The translations under genes and the position numbers were made by a program. A stretch of 36,714 nt of DNA from an uncultured Oscillospiraceae bacterium (lineage in GTDB: Bacteria; Bacillota; Clostridia; Oscillospirales; Oscillospiraceae). How positions within the stretch are numbered: the stretch's first letter is position 1; each line of letters opens with the position of its first letter. The stretch lies in NCBI GenBank assembly GCA_934591845.1, contig CAKTPO010000021.1, positions 1-36,714 on the forward strand, read 5' to 3'. Under the pieces are notes generated by a model. It did not search any database, was not told where the DNA came from, and saw nothing but the letters and a program-made list of their open reading frames with translations. Shown one piece after another: positions 1 through 8,300 of the stretch.

Positions 1-1386
1 GACTACACCACGGCGGACAAGCTGTATTTTGAGCCGCTGACCCCGGAGGACGTGATGAACGTGGTGCATTTGGAGCATCCTGAGGGGGTCATCGTCACCC
101 TGGGAGGCCAGACCGCCGTGAATCTGGCAAAGAGCCTGTATGACCGGGGCGTTGCCATTATTGGCACGGACTGTCAGGCCATTGAAAAGGCCGAGAACCG
201 GGATGCCTTTGACGCCGTGATCAAGTCCCTGGGCATTCCAAATCCCGTGGGGCAGGCGGTGACCACCCTGGAAGAGGGTATTGCCGCCGCTGCCCGCATT
301 GGCTATCCGGTGCTGGTGCGGCCCAGCTTTGTACTGGGAGGCCGGGCCATGGAAATCGTGGCGGGGGAAGAAATGCTGGTAAAGTACCTGAAAAACGCGT
401 TCCAGGTGGATGCCACCAAGCCGGTACTCATCGACAAATACCTGGTGGGCAAGGAGACCGAGGTGGATGCCATCTGCGATGGGGAACAGGTGTTCTTGCC
501 CGGTATCATGGAGCTGGTGGAGCGCACCGGTGTTCACTCCGGCGACTCCATCAGCGTCTATCCGCCCTTCTCTCTGAGCCAAAAAGTGCTGGAAACCATC
601 AAGGACTATACCGAAAGACTGGGCCTGGGCATTGGCATTCGGGGGCTTTACAACATCCAGTTTATTGTGGCACCGGATGACGGGGTGTATGTCATTGAGG
701 TGAACCCCAGAGCCTCCCGGTCCGTGCCGTTCCTGTCTAAATCCACAGGCTGCAATCTGGTGCGCATTGCCACCAAGGTCATGCTGGGGGAGACCCTGGC
801 CCAGCAGGGGATCACCGGTATCGAACAGGAGGAACCCCAACGCTGGTATGTAAAAGCCCCGGCGTTCTCCTTTGCAAAACTCACCGGCATGGATGCCTAC
901 CTGTCCCCGGAAATGAAATCCACCGGCGAGGCCATGGGCTATGACACCCACTTAAACCGCGCCCTCTATAAGGCCCTACAGGCTTCCGGCATCAAAATGA
1001 AGGATTACGGCACGGTGATCGTCACCCTGGCAGACGAGGACAAGGAGGAGGCTCTGCCCCTGGTACGGCGTTTTTACCGTCTGGGCTTCAACATCGAGGC
1101 AACAGAAGGCACCGCTGCGTTCTTAAAGAGCCATGGCATCCGTACCCGTGTCCGGCGCAAGCTCAGCGACGGCAGCAACGAAATACTAAACTCCATCCAG
1201 GCGGGCTTCGTCAGCTATATTCTCAACACCCGGAGCATTGCCTCCCGCGCCCACTACGATGACGGCGTGGCCATCCGCCGGTGCGCCGTCCAGAACGGGG
1301 TGAACATGTTCACCTCCCTGGACACGGCAAGAATACTGCTTGATGCCCTGGAAGAGGTCATTCCGGATATTTCGGTTATCCAATAA
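1..1386 (+). CDS. carB: Carbamoyl-phosphate synthase large subunit, 3' part (partial)
   Basis: The frame is open from base 1, so the gene starts upstream of the window; the 461 codons visible correspond to about residue 600 to the end of the usual ~1070-residue protein. They cover most of the second ATP-grasp (carbamate-phosphorylating) half, with the GVIVTLGGQT segment near the start, IEVNPRASRSVPF and a C-terminal MGS-like allosteric domain (about the last 130 residues, from KDYGTVIVTLAD). The enzyme makes carbamoyl phosphate from bicarbonate, ATP and glutamine-derived ammonia for pyrimidines and arginine, together with CarA. It ends at TAA 1384-1386 just before a strong bidirectional terminator shared with the convergent asnB. 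Family assignment is secure; whether it belongs to a pyrimidine or arginine operon cannot be seen. Confidence 0.96.
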   Translation, partial: DYTTADKLYFEPLTPEDVMNVVHLEHPEGVIVTLGGQTAVNLAKSLYDRGVAIIGTDCQAIEKAENRDAFDAVIKSLGIPNPVGQAVTTLEEGIAAAARIGYPVLVRPSFVLGGRAMEIVAGEEMLVKYLKNAFQVDATKPVLIDKYLVGKETEVDAICDGEQVFLPGIMELVERTGVHSGDSISVYPPFSLSQKVLETIKDYTERLGLGIGIRGLYNIQFIVAPDDGVYVIEVNPRASRSVPFLSKSTGCNLVRIATKVMLGETLAQQGITGIEQEEPQRWYVKAPAFSFAKLTGMDAYLSPEMKSTGEAMGYDTHLNRALYKALQASGIKMKDYGTVIVTLADEDKEEALPLVRRFYRLGFNIEATEGTAAFLKSHGIRTRVRRKLSDGSNEILNSIQAGFVSYILNTRSIASRAHYDDGVAIRRCAVQNGVNMFTSLDTARILLDALEEVIPDISVIQ

Positions 1387-1399
1387 AAATAAAAAAAGA

Positions 1400-1438
1400 T
1401 TCGGGAGGCTGCCCAATGGACGGCCTCCCGAAATTTTT
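1400..1438. terminator. Bidirectional intrinsic terminator between carB and asnB
   Basis: A perfect 10-bp stem (1400-1409 TTCGGGAGGC with 1423-1432 GCCTCCCGAA) is followed by ATTTTTT on the plus strand and flanked by an A-rich tract at 1384-1398 that gives a T-run on the minus strand. It can therefore stop both convergent transcripts. Confidence 0.9.
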
Positions 1439-1442
1439 TAAG

Positions 1443-3026
1443 TTATTTGCCGCTGTCGCCGTAGTTGCTGAGGACCCGGGCGGAGGGGTCGGTGACGTTG
1501 CAGCCGGCCCAGGTGCTGTTGGGCATCCAGAAGCCCGCCACCATCCGGGCCTGACCGGGGTAGTACCGCTCAAACAGCTCCCGGTAGAGCAGACTCTCTT
1601 TGGTAAAGGGTCGGGCAAAATCGTATTGGGCGGCACGGCGGGCAAAGGCTTCATCGGTGTAAAGACCCTCAGCGTATTCTTTCAGGTCATCCACCATGGA
1701 GTGGCCCACGGCATCGGAAAAGGCGGCTTTTTCCCGCCACAGAATGTCCTGGGGCAGCAGGTTCTCTTTTTCGAATGCGTGGCGCAGCAGGTACTTGCCC
1801 TTGCCGTAGTGGTTGCGTTTCATTTCCGGGGACAGGGCCATGACGTACTCCACAAAATCCAGGTCGCCAAAGGGTACCCGGGCTTCCAGAGAATTGACAC
1901 TGATGCACCGGTCCGCCCGGAGTACATCGTACATATGAAGCTCCCGGACACGCTTTTCCGCTTCCGCCTGGAATTCCTGGGCCGAGGGGGCGAAGTCCGT
2001 GTATTTGTACCCGAAAAGCTCATCGGAAATCTCACCGGTGAGCAGCACCCGCAAATCCGTATGCTCATGAATGTACTTGCACACCAGATACATGCCGATG
2101 GAGGCCCGAATGGTGGTGATGTCGTAGGTTCCCAGCAGGGCCACCACCTGGGGCAGGGCGTTTAAGACATCGTCCTTGGTAATGATGACCTCTGTATGGT
2201 CGGCACCGATGAAATCCGCCACCTCCCGGGCGTATTTCAGGTCAATGGCGTCCAAATCCATGCCAATGGAAAAGGTCTTGATGGGTTTGCTGCTTTCCCG
2301 GGCGGCAACGGCGCAGACCAGACTGGAATCCAGGCCACCGGAGAGGAGGAAGCCCACCGGGGCATCCGCATCCAGCCGCTTTTCAATGCCTGCGGTGAGC
2401 TTTTCCCGGATACAGTTACAGGCGGTTTCCAGATCATCGGCGCAGCGGTATTTTGGGGTGCTGACATCCCGGTAGCAGACGAACCGGCCATCTTTATAAT
2501 AGTGTCCGGGAGGGAACGGGAGAATGGTCTGGCACAGGCCCACCAGGCACTTGGGTTCACTGGCAAATACAATGCCGCCCTTTTCGTCATAGCCATAGTA
2601 CAGGGGCCGAATGCCAATGGGGTCCCGGGCCGCTACCAGGCCCTTGCCGTCATAAAGAACCAGGGCAAACTCCGCATCCAGCTCCCGGAACATGTCTACT
2701 CCTTTTTCTTCAAAAAGGGGCAGCAGGATCTCGCAGTCCGAGCCGCTTTGAAAACGGTAGCCCTTTTGAAGCAGCTCCTCTTTCAGCTTCCGGAATCCGT
2801 AAATCTCGCCGTTGCAGACCAGAGCTTTGTTTCCCAGGAGGAAAGGCTGCATCCCGCTTTCCTCCAGACCCATAATGGACAGCCGGTGAAACCCCAAAAA
2901 CCCGGCCCCCTGGCCCAGGGTCACATAGCGGGTACAGTCCGGCCCCCGGGAGCGGCTTCTGTCAAAATAGGGACGAATATCCTCTTGGGTAAACTGGTTT
3001 CCGATATAGCCAATGATGGAACACAT
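1443..3026 (-). CDS. asnB: Asparagine synthase, glutamine-hydrolysing (AsnB)
   Basis: A 527-residue class II amidotransferase that converts aspartate, glutamine and ATP to asparagine. The start at 3026 is chosen because it yields MCSIIGYIG, placing the catalytic Cys at position 2, and because AAGGAGGAAA lies just upstream (3031-3040); the open frame extends 28 codons further but that extension is not credible. The N-terminal Ntn glutaminase domain (about 1-200, with LVCNGEIYGF and GSDCE) is followed by the synthetase domain with the PP-loop GFLLSGGLDSS and TGEISDELFGY. A TTGACA-17-TATAGT promoter and a structured leader with an ANTAR-type hairpin precede it, so expression is probably controlled by antitermination together with the neighbouring GS genes. 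It is convergent with carB and divergent from the short GS gene. Confidence 0.96.
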   Translation of the reverse strand: MCSIIGYIGNQFTQEDIRPYFDRSRSRGPDCTRYVTLGQGAGFLGFHRLSIMGLEESGMQPFLLGNKALVCNGEIYGFRKLKEELLQKGYRFQSGSDCEILLPLFEEKGVDMFRELDAEFALVLYDGKGLVAARDPIGIRPLYYGYDEKGGIVFASEPKCLVGLCQTILPFPPGHYYKDGRFVCYRDVSTPKYRCADDLETACNCIREKLTAGIEKRLDADAPVGFLLSGGLDSSLVCAVAARESSKPIKTFSIGMDLDAIDLKYAREVADFIGADHTEVIITKDDVLNALPQVVALLGTYDITTIRASIGMYLVCKYIHEHTDLRVLLTGEISDELFGYKYTDFAPSAQEFQAEAEKRVRELHMYDVLRADRCISVNSLEARVPFGDLDFVEYVMALSPEMKRNHYGKGKYLLRHAFEKENLLPQDILWREKAAFSDAVGHSMVDDLKEYAEGLYTDEAFARRAAQYDFARPFTKESLLYRELFERYYPGQARMVAGFWMPNSTWAGCNVTDPSARVLSNYGDSGK

Positions 3027-3112
3027 GGCGTTTCCTCCTTCGTAAACTTCTCTTTTGTTGGGGCCGTCGGGAGTGGAACCGGTCCTGAGACCCCGGAAAG
3101 GAACAGGCAATA

Positions 3113-3165
3113 TAAAAAAGCGGCAAAGTGGCCGTCAGAATCCCTCTGAACGACACCTTTGTCGC
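3113..3165 (-). promoter_or_regulatory. asnB leader: ANTAR-type hairpin overlapping a terminator
   Basis: Read on the minus strand, GCGAC-AAAGGU-GUCGU (3165 down to 3150) forms a 5-bp stem with a hexaloop having A at 1 and G at 4, the signature bound by ANTAR proteins. Directly after it is a second small hairpin, UCAGA-GGGAU-UCUGA, and then GGCCACUUUGCCGC followed by six U residues (complement at 3114-3119). The last element can pair with GCG and CAAAG of the first hairpin to make a terminator, so the two folds exclude each other. Inference: the ANTAR protein encoded at 4695 stabilises the first hairpin and permits read-through. Confidence 0.75.
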
Positions 3166-3178
3166 TTGCTATGTAGGA

Positions 3179-3207
3179 ACTATATCACCGCCGGTGCAAT
3201 TTGTCAA
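3179..3207 (-). promoter_or_regulatory. Sigma-A promoter of asnB
   Basis: TTGACA (complement of 3202-3207), 17-bp spacer, TATAGT (complement of 3179-3184). The transcript would begin about 3172, only a few bases before the leader hairpin. Confidence 0.85.
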
Positions 3208-3297
3208 ACAGGAAATTGCATTTTAGAAGTATTTCCAATTCAGCGGCCCCAGGATGCCCATCCCCTTGTGATTTTCCACAGCCCTGGGAGAAACCCA

Positions 3298-3326
3298 TTG
3301 ACAACCCAAATAAAAGGGCGTATAAT
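3298..3326 (+). promoter_or_regulatory. Sigma-A promoter of the short GS-ANTAR operon
   Basis: Perfect consensus TTGACA (3298-3303), 17-bp spacer, TATAAT (3321-3326). The predicted start near 3333 puts the ANTAR-type hairpin at the very 5' end of the RNA. Such a strong promoter fits control by antitermination rather than by initiation. Confidence 0.9.
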
Positions 3327-3335
3327 CCCTTTTGT

Positions 3336-3403
3336 GTAGACAAGGATGTTTGCTGAACCTGGGCGACTGCCCTCGTCCGGGAAGCATCCTTTTGCGCTTT
3401 TTT
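3336..3403 (+). promoter_or_regulatory. Leader of the short GS gene: ANTAR-type hairpin overlapping a terminator
   Basis: GUAGAC-AAGGAU-GUUUGC (3336-3353) is a 6-bp stem with hexaloop AAGGAU, identical to the loop in the glnN leader and with the A1/G4 pattern of ANTAR targets. The loop bases AAGGAUG (3342-3348) can instead pair with CAUCCUU (3385-3391) enclosing an inner hairpin, followed by UUGCGCUUUUUU, which is an intrinsic terminator. The two structures cannot coexist. Confidence 0.75.
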
Positions 3404-3461
3404 GCAACGAAGAAAGGCAGCAATGCCAAATTCTCTATAGACAGAAAGGAAGGGGCCGCCC

Positions 3462-4655
3462 ATGCTGTTTACCCAGGAGGATGTAGAAGCTTATATTGAA
3501 CAGGAGGATGTGAAGTTCATCCGTCTGGCTTTCTGCGACCTGACCGGAAAGCAGAAGAATATTTCCATCATGCCCCAGGAACTGGGCCGTGCCTTCTCCC
3601 AGGGCATTTCTTTTGATGCCTCCGCCGTGGCGGGGTTTGGGGATGTGGTGGAGTCAGATTTACTGCTGTTTCCTATTCCATCCACCCTTTCCGCCATGCC
3701 CTGGCGGCCCAGCCGGGGAAAGGTGGTGCGGATGTTCTGCCAGATTCGCTATCCCGACGGACGGCCTTTCCCCCTGGACTGCCGTGCCCTGCTGAAACGG
3801 GCTGTCCGGGCAGGGGAGGAAATGGGAATCTCTGTGCAGATCGGCGGGGAATTTGAGTTTTATCTGTTCAAAACCGATGACGACGGCAACCCCACCGCCC
3901 AACCCTTTGACCATGCGGGCTATATGGACATGGCACCGGAGGACAAGGGGGAAAACGTGCGCCGGGAAATCTGCCTGACCCTGGAACAGATCGGCATTAC
4001 CCCGGAGTGTTCTCACCATGAGGAGGGACCTGGCCAGAATGAAATCGATTTCCGGTATTCCGATGCCCTGACGGCGGCGGACAATGCCCTGCTCTTTGCC
4101 TCCACCGTCCGGGCCGTGGCGGTCAGCAATGGGCTCTACGCCGATTTTTCCCCCAAGCCCATTGCCGGTGAGGCGGGAAACGGGCTGCATATCAACATCT
4201 CTCTACAGGGCCGGGAGGAGTCCGTCAGCCAGGCGTTTATGGCGGGCATCCTGTGCCATATCCGGGAGATGACCGCATTCTTAAACCCCTGTGAGGCCTC
4301 TTATCGCCGTTTGGGTGAAAAAAAGGCCCCCAGGTATGTGACCTGGTCCCATCAGAACCGATCACAGCTGATCCGCATTCCCGCGGCCCAGGGCCAGTAC
4401 CGGCGGATGGAATTGCGCTCTGCCGACCCCTCGGTGAATCCCTATCTGGCCTTTGCCCTGATCATCTTTGCGGGGCTGGACGGGGTGGAACGGGGCCTGA
4501 CCCCGCCGGAGCCGACCAATATCAATCTCTACACCGCAGGTCCGGCTGTTACGGAAAAATTGGAGGTTTTGCCCGGTTCTTTGTCCGAGGCAAAGCGCAT
4601 CGCCAGAGAAAGTGACTTTATAAGAAGCGTTCTTCCGGAAGAAATGCTGAAATAA
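3462..4655 (+). CDS. Short glutamine synthetase-like protein (GS-I family, C-terminally truncated)
   Basis: A 397-residue member of the GlnA (type I) family, whose normal length is about 440-470. The ATG at 3462 follows GGAAGGGG. The beta-grasp N-terminal region (FDASAVAGFGDVVESD, the equivalent of the Asp50 loop) and the catalytic barrel with GGEFEFYLF, GQNEIDF, GNGLHINISL, NRSQLIRIP and ELRSADPSVNPY are present. Two departures stand out. The flap that reads VPGYEAP in active enzymes is LGEKKAP here, so the catalytic flap Glu is Lys. The chain also stops about 30 residues early, losing the HPWE-type C-terminal tail. It is probably co-transcribed with the ANTAR regulator 39 bp downstream and has an ANTAR-type leader itself. 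It may be a weak or altered synthetase, a gamma-glutamyl ligase for another amine, or a regulatory paralogue; the sequence does not decide. Confidence 0.88.
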   Translation: MLFTQEDVEAYIEQEDVKFIRLAFCDLTGKQKNISIMPQELGRAFSQGISFDASAVAGFGDVVESDLLLFPIPSTLSAMPWRPSRGKVVRMFCQIRYPDGRPFPLDCRALLKRAVRAGEEMGISVQIGGEFEFYLFKTDDDGNPTAQPFDHAGYMDMAPEDKGENVRREICLTLEQIGITPECSHHEEGPGQNEIDFRYSDALTAADNALLFASTVRAVAVSNGLYADFSPKPIAGEAGNGLHINISLQGREESVSQAFMAGILCHIREMTAFLNPCEASYRRLGEKKAPRYVTWSHQNRSQLIRIPAAQGQYRRMELRSADPSVNPYLAFALIIFAGLDGVERGLTPPEPTNINLYTAGPAVTEKLEVLPGSLSEAKRIARESDFIRSVLPEEMLK

Positions 4656-4694
4656 AAAGGGAAGCGGCGAAACCCTTTGGGAAAGGAGCGGCCT

Positions 4695-5279
4695 ATGGCC
4701 TTGGGGAAAAATAGATACCGTGTCCTTATTGTTGGGGCCAACGAGAAAGTTTTTGAGCTTTTTCGGACGCTGCTGCCCCCTGAGAGCTTTGAGCCGCCCC
4801 TGCGGGCCAATTCCGCCGGAGAGGCCCTGCGGATGTTTCAGGAATCTTCCATGGATATTGCCATTCTCAATGCCCCTTTGGGGGATGAATTCGGCACCCA
4901 GCTGGCCCTGAAACTGGCGGAAGAAGACCTGGGCGTGCTGCTGCTGGTTCCGGCAGAATGCTATGACCAGGTTTGCTACAAGGTGGAAGACGAGGGGGTG
5001 CTGACCCTCAGCAAGCCCGCCGGACGAAACACCATCCTCAGTTCTTTGCGACTCCTGACGGCCATGCGGGGGAAAATCCTGAAACTGGAAAAACGGAATC
5101 AGACCCTCCAGGAAAAAATGCAGGACATCCGCACGGTGAACCGGGCCAAATGGCTGCTGATGGAGCATCTGCGCCTGACGGAGCAGGAGGCCCACTACCA
5201 CATCGAAAAAAAGGCCATGGACCTGCGCCAGTCCCGCCGGGAAGTGGCGGAGGGCATCATCCGGTATTACGAGCAATAA
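4695..5279 (+). CDS. ANTAR-domain RNA-binding antiterminator with degenerate receiver domain
   Basis: A 194-residue response-regulator-like protein. The ATG at 4695 is preferred over an upstream TTG because GAAAGGAG lies at 4681-4688. Residues about 8-115 look like a CheY fold (YRVLIVG, SMDIAILNAPLGDEFG, LSKPA), but the expected phosphoacceptor Asp is Asn59 and the acidic pair after strand 1 is Gly-Ala; only Lys107 of the usual pocket is kept. A helical linker (about 118-140) leads to a C-terminal ANTAR domain with NRAKWLLMEHLRLTEQEAHY and KKAMDLRQSRREVAEGI. ANTAR proteins bind paired or single hexaloop hairpins in leaders and prevent termination. Three such leaders lie within 9 kb, upstream of asnB, the short GS and glnN. 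No sensor kinase is encoded nearby. Confidence 0.92.
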   Translation: MALGKNRYRVLIVGANEKVFELFRTLLPPESFEPPLRANSAGEALRMFQESSMDIAILNAPLGDEFGTQLALKLAEEDLGVLLLVPAECYDQVCYKVEDEGVLTLSKPAGRNTILSSLRLLTAMRGKILKLEKRNQTLQEKMQDIRTVNRAKWLLMEHLRLTEQEAHYHIEKKAMDLRQSRREVAEGIIRYYEQ

Positions 5280-5291
5280 AAGACAAAACGG

Positions 5292-5330
5292 GTGCCCTGC
5301 CGGGCTTCGGCAGGGCACTGTTGTTTAGTT
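5292..5330. terminator. Terminator between the ANTAR gene and gltB
   Basis: An 11-bp perfect stem (5292-5302 GTGCCCTGCCG with 5308-5318 CGGCAGGGCAC) with loop GGCTT, followed on the plus strand by a T-rich stretch; the minus-strand side gives CCGTTTTGTC. It sits between convergent genes and probably serves both. The gltB stop codon (5325-5327) is inside the plus-strand T-rich tail. Confidence 0.85.
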
Positions 5331-8300
5331 TTCCTTGCTGATGGAATAAAAGGCCTCCATAATCGCCTGTTCCCGGTCCATTCCTTTTTCCTCCATCCGC
5401 CCTATGGCACAGAGCATTTTCTGATAGTCATTGGGGATGATTTTCTTGAATTTAGGCAGATACTCCGGAAAATGCTCCAGGATCTCCCGGCCAAAGGCGG
5501 AGTCGGTCTCTGCCACGTGGGCCTCGATCAAGGCCCGCAGCTCCGCCGCGTCATGGCGTTCGGTGATGGCACTGATGGAAACCATCTGCTTGTTGAGCCG
5601 TAAGTACAGGTCATGGTCCGTATCCAGCACGTAGGCAATGCCGCCGCTCATACCGGCGGCAAAATTCTTTCCGGTTTTGCCCAGGATCACGGCCCGGCCG
5701 CCGGTCATGTATTCGCAGCCGTGGTCGCCGCAGCCCTCCACCACCGCTATGGCACCGGAATTGCGGACACAGAACCGCTCTCCGGCCACGCCGCAGATAA
5801 AGGCCTTTCCGGAGGTGGCCCCGTAAAGGGCCACATTTCCGATGATCACATTGTCCTTGGCGGGGAACTGGGCATTGGCCCGGGGTTTCACCACCAGCTT
5901 GCCGCCGGAAAGCCCTTTGCCGAAGTAGTCGTTGGCATCCCCTTCCAGGGCAATGGTGAGCCCCTTGGGGATAAAGGCGCCGAAGGACTGGCCGCCGCCT
6001 CCCTGGCACTGCACCTGGTAGGTATCTTCCTCCAGGGTGTCGCCAAAACGGCGGGTGATCTCGCTGCCCAGAATGGTACCCAGAGTCCGGTTTACGCTGG
6101 AAACCCGCAGTCTGGCACTGTGGGGCTTCCGTTTCCGGAAGCTGGCTTCAAAGTCCGGCAGCAGCGTTTTCATATCCAGGGTCTTTTCCAGCTCAAAATC
6201 AAACTGATCCTTTGCTTCAAAATGGGTAGGCGGCAGGGGGGCGAGAATGGCATGCAGGTCAATGGTATCCGCCCGGTGGGTGATGCGCTCCTCTCTGGGG
6301 GCGATAAGGTCGGTCCTGCCTACCAGTTCGTCAACGGTCCGCACGCCCAGCTTTGCCATGATCTCCCGCAGCTGCTCCGCAATGAACAGCATAAAATTCA
6401 TAACATATTCCGGTTTTCCGGAAAAACGGCACCGCAAATCCGGATTCTGGGTGGCAATGCCTACGGGGCAGGTGTCCAGATTGCACACCCGCTTCATTAC
6501 ACAGCCCATGCAAACCAAAGGGGCTGTGGCAAAGCCGAATTCCTCCGCCCCAAGAATGCAGGCAATGGCCACATCCCGGCCGCTCATCAGCTTTCCGTCG
6601 GTTTCCAGACGGACACGGGAGCGCAAGCCATTGCGGATCAGGGTTTGGTGGGCCTCCGCAAGGCCCAGCTCCCAGGGAAGCCCTGCATTATAAATGGAGC
6701 TTTTGGGGGCGGCCCCGGAGCCGCCGTCATAGCCGGAAATCAGAACACAGCCTGCCCCTGCCTTGGCAACGCCTGCGGCAATGGTGCCGACCCCTGCCTC
6801 GGATACCAGCTTGACGGAGATCCGGGCATCCCGGTTGGCGTTTTTCAGGTCGTAGATCAGCTGGGCCAGGTCTTCAATGGAGTAGATATCGTGGTGGGGC
6901 GGCGGAGAGATCAGGGAGACACCGGGGGTGGAGCAGCGGGTCTTGGCGATCCAGGGATAGACCTTTTTGCCGGGAAGATGACCGCCCTCTCCGGGCTTTG
7001 CCCCCTGGGCCATTTTGATTTGGATGTCCTGGGCACTGTTCAAGTAGGCGCTGGTCACACCGAACCGGCCAGAGGCCACCTGCTTGATGGCACTGTTGCG
7101 GATGGTGCCGAACCGGGCGGGGTCTTCGCCGCCCTCGCCGGAATTGGATTTTCCTCCCAGGGTGTTCATGGCTATGGCCATGGTGGTGTGGGCTTCCTCG
7201 GAAATGGAGCCGTAAGACATGGCCCCGGTCTTAAACCGTTTGACGATTTCACGGGCAGGCTCCACCTGCTCCAAGGGAATACCGCCGTCTTCCGGGAACC
7301 GAAAGTCCATCAGTCCCCGCAGGGTGTGGGGCTTGCGCTCATCGTCTACCATATCCGTATACGCCCGGAACTTTTCATAGGAGCCGGAACGAACCGCCTG
7401 CCGCAGGGCCGCAATGGTTTTGGGAGAATACAGATGGTCTTCGGCACCGGTGCCGGAATGGAGTTCGTGGGTGCCGGTGGAGTCTGAGGCGGTGTCCACC
7501 CCCAGATCCAGGGGGTCAAAGGCGTGGTTGTGCCGCCACTGTACACCCTCACCGATCTCTTGAAGACCAATGCCCTCCACCGGGCTGACGGTGTTTGTAA
7601 AGTAACGGTCGATCACATCCTGGCAGATGCCAACGGCTTCAAAAATCTGGGCGGACTGGTAGGATTGCAGGGTGGAAATGCCCATTTTGGAGGCGATTTT
7701 CACGATCCCGTGGAGCACGGCATCATTATAGTCCAGGATGGCCTGGTGGGGGTCTTTGTCCAGCCGGCCCTTTTCCACCAGCTCTGCCACGCACTCCTGG
7801 GCCAGGTATGGGTTGATGGCCCGGGCACCGTAGCCAAGCAGGGTGGCAAAATGGTGAACGTCCCTTGGCTCTGCAGATTCCAGAATCATAGACACCGCCG
7901 TCCGCTTCCTGGTGCGGATCAGATATTGCTCAATGGCGGATACGGCAAGCAAAGAGGGAATGGCCATGTGGTATTCATCCACCCCCCGGTCAGACAGGAT
8001 GATCACGTTTGTACCGTCACGGTAGGCCCGGTCCACCTCTATAAACAGCCGGTCCAGGGCATTTTTCAAAGAGATGCTTTTGTAGTACAGCAAACTGACG
8101 GTCTGCACCCGGAAGCCCGGGCGGTTCATGTTCCGGATCTGCATCAGTTCCAGGGAAGTGAGGATGGGTTGCCGGATTTCCAGCACCCGGCAGTTTTCGG
8201 GCCGATCCTGGAGAAGATTTCCGTCAGAACCGATGTATACCGTGGTGTCTGTGACAATTTCCTCCCGCATGGCATCGATGGGCGGGTTGGTCACCTGGGC

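Noticed and set aside
2196..3149. 317-codon open frame on the plus strand opposite asnB
   Set aside because: Antisense shadow of asnB that would also run across the asnB promoter-side leader.
5613..7487. 624-codon open frame on the plus strand opposite gltB
   Set aside because: It lies wholly within the secure gltB gene on the other strand. The translation is low-complexity Gly/His/Gln-rich with no family resemblance, and its length comes from the GC-biased third codon positions of gltB.
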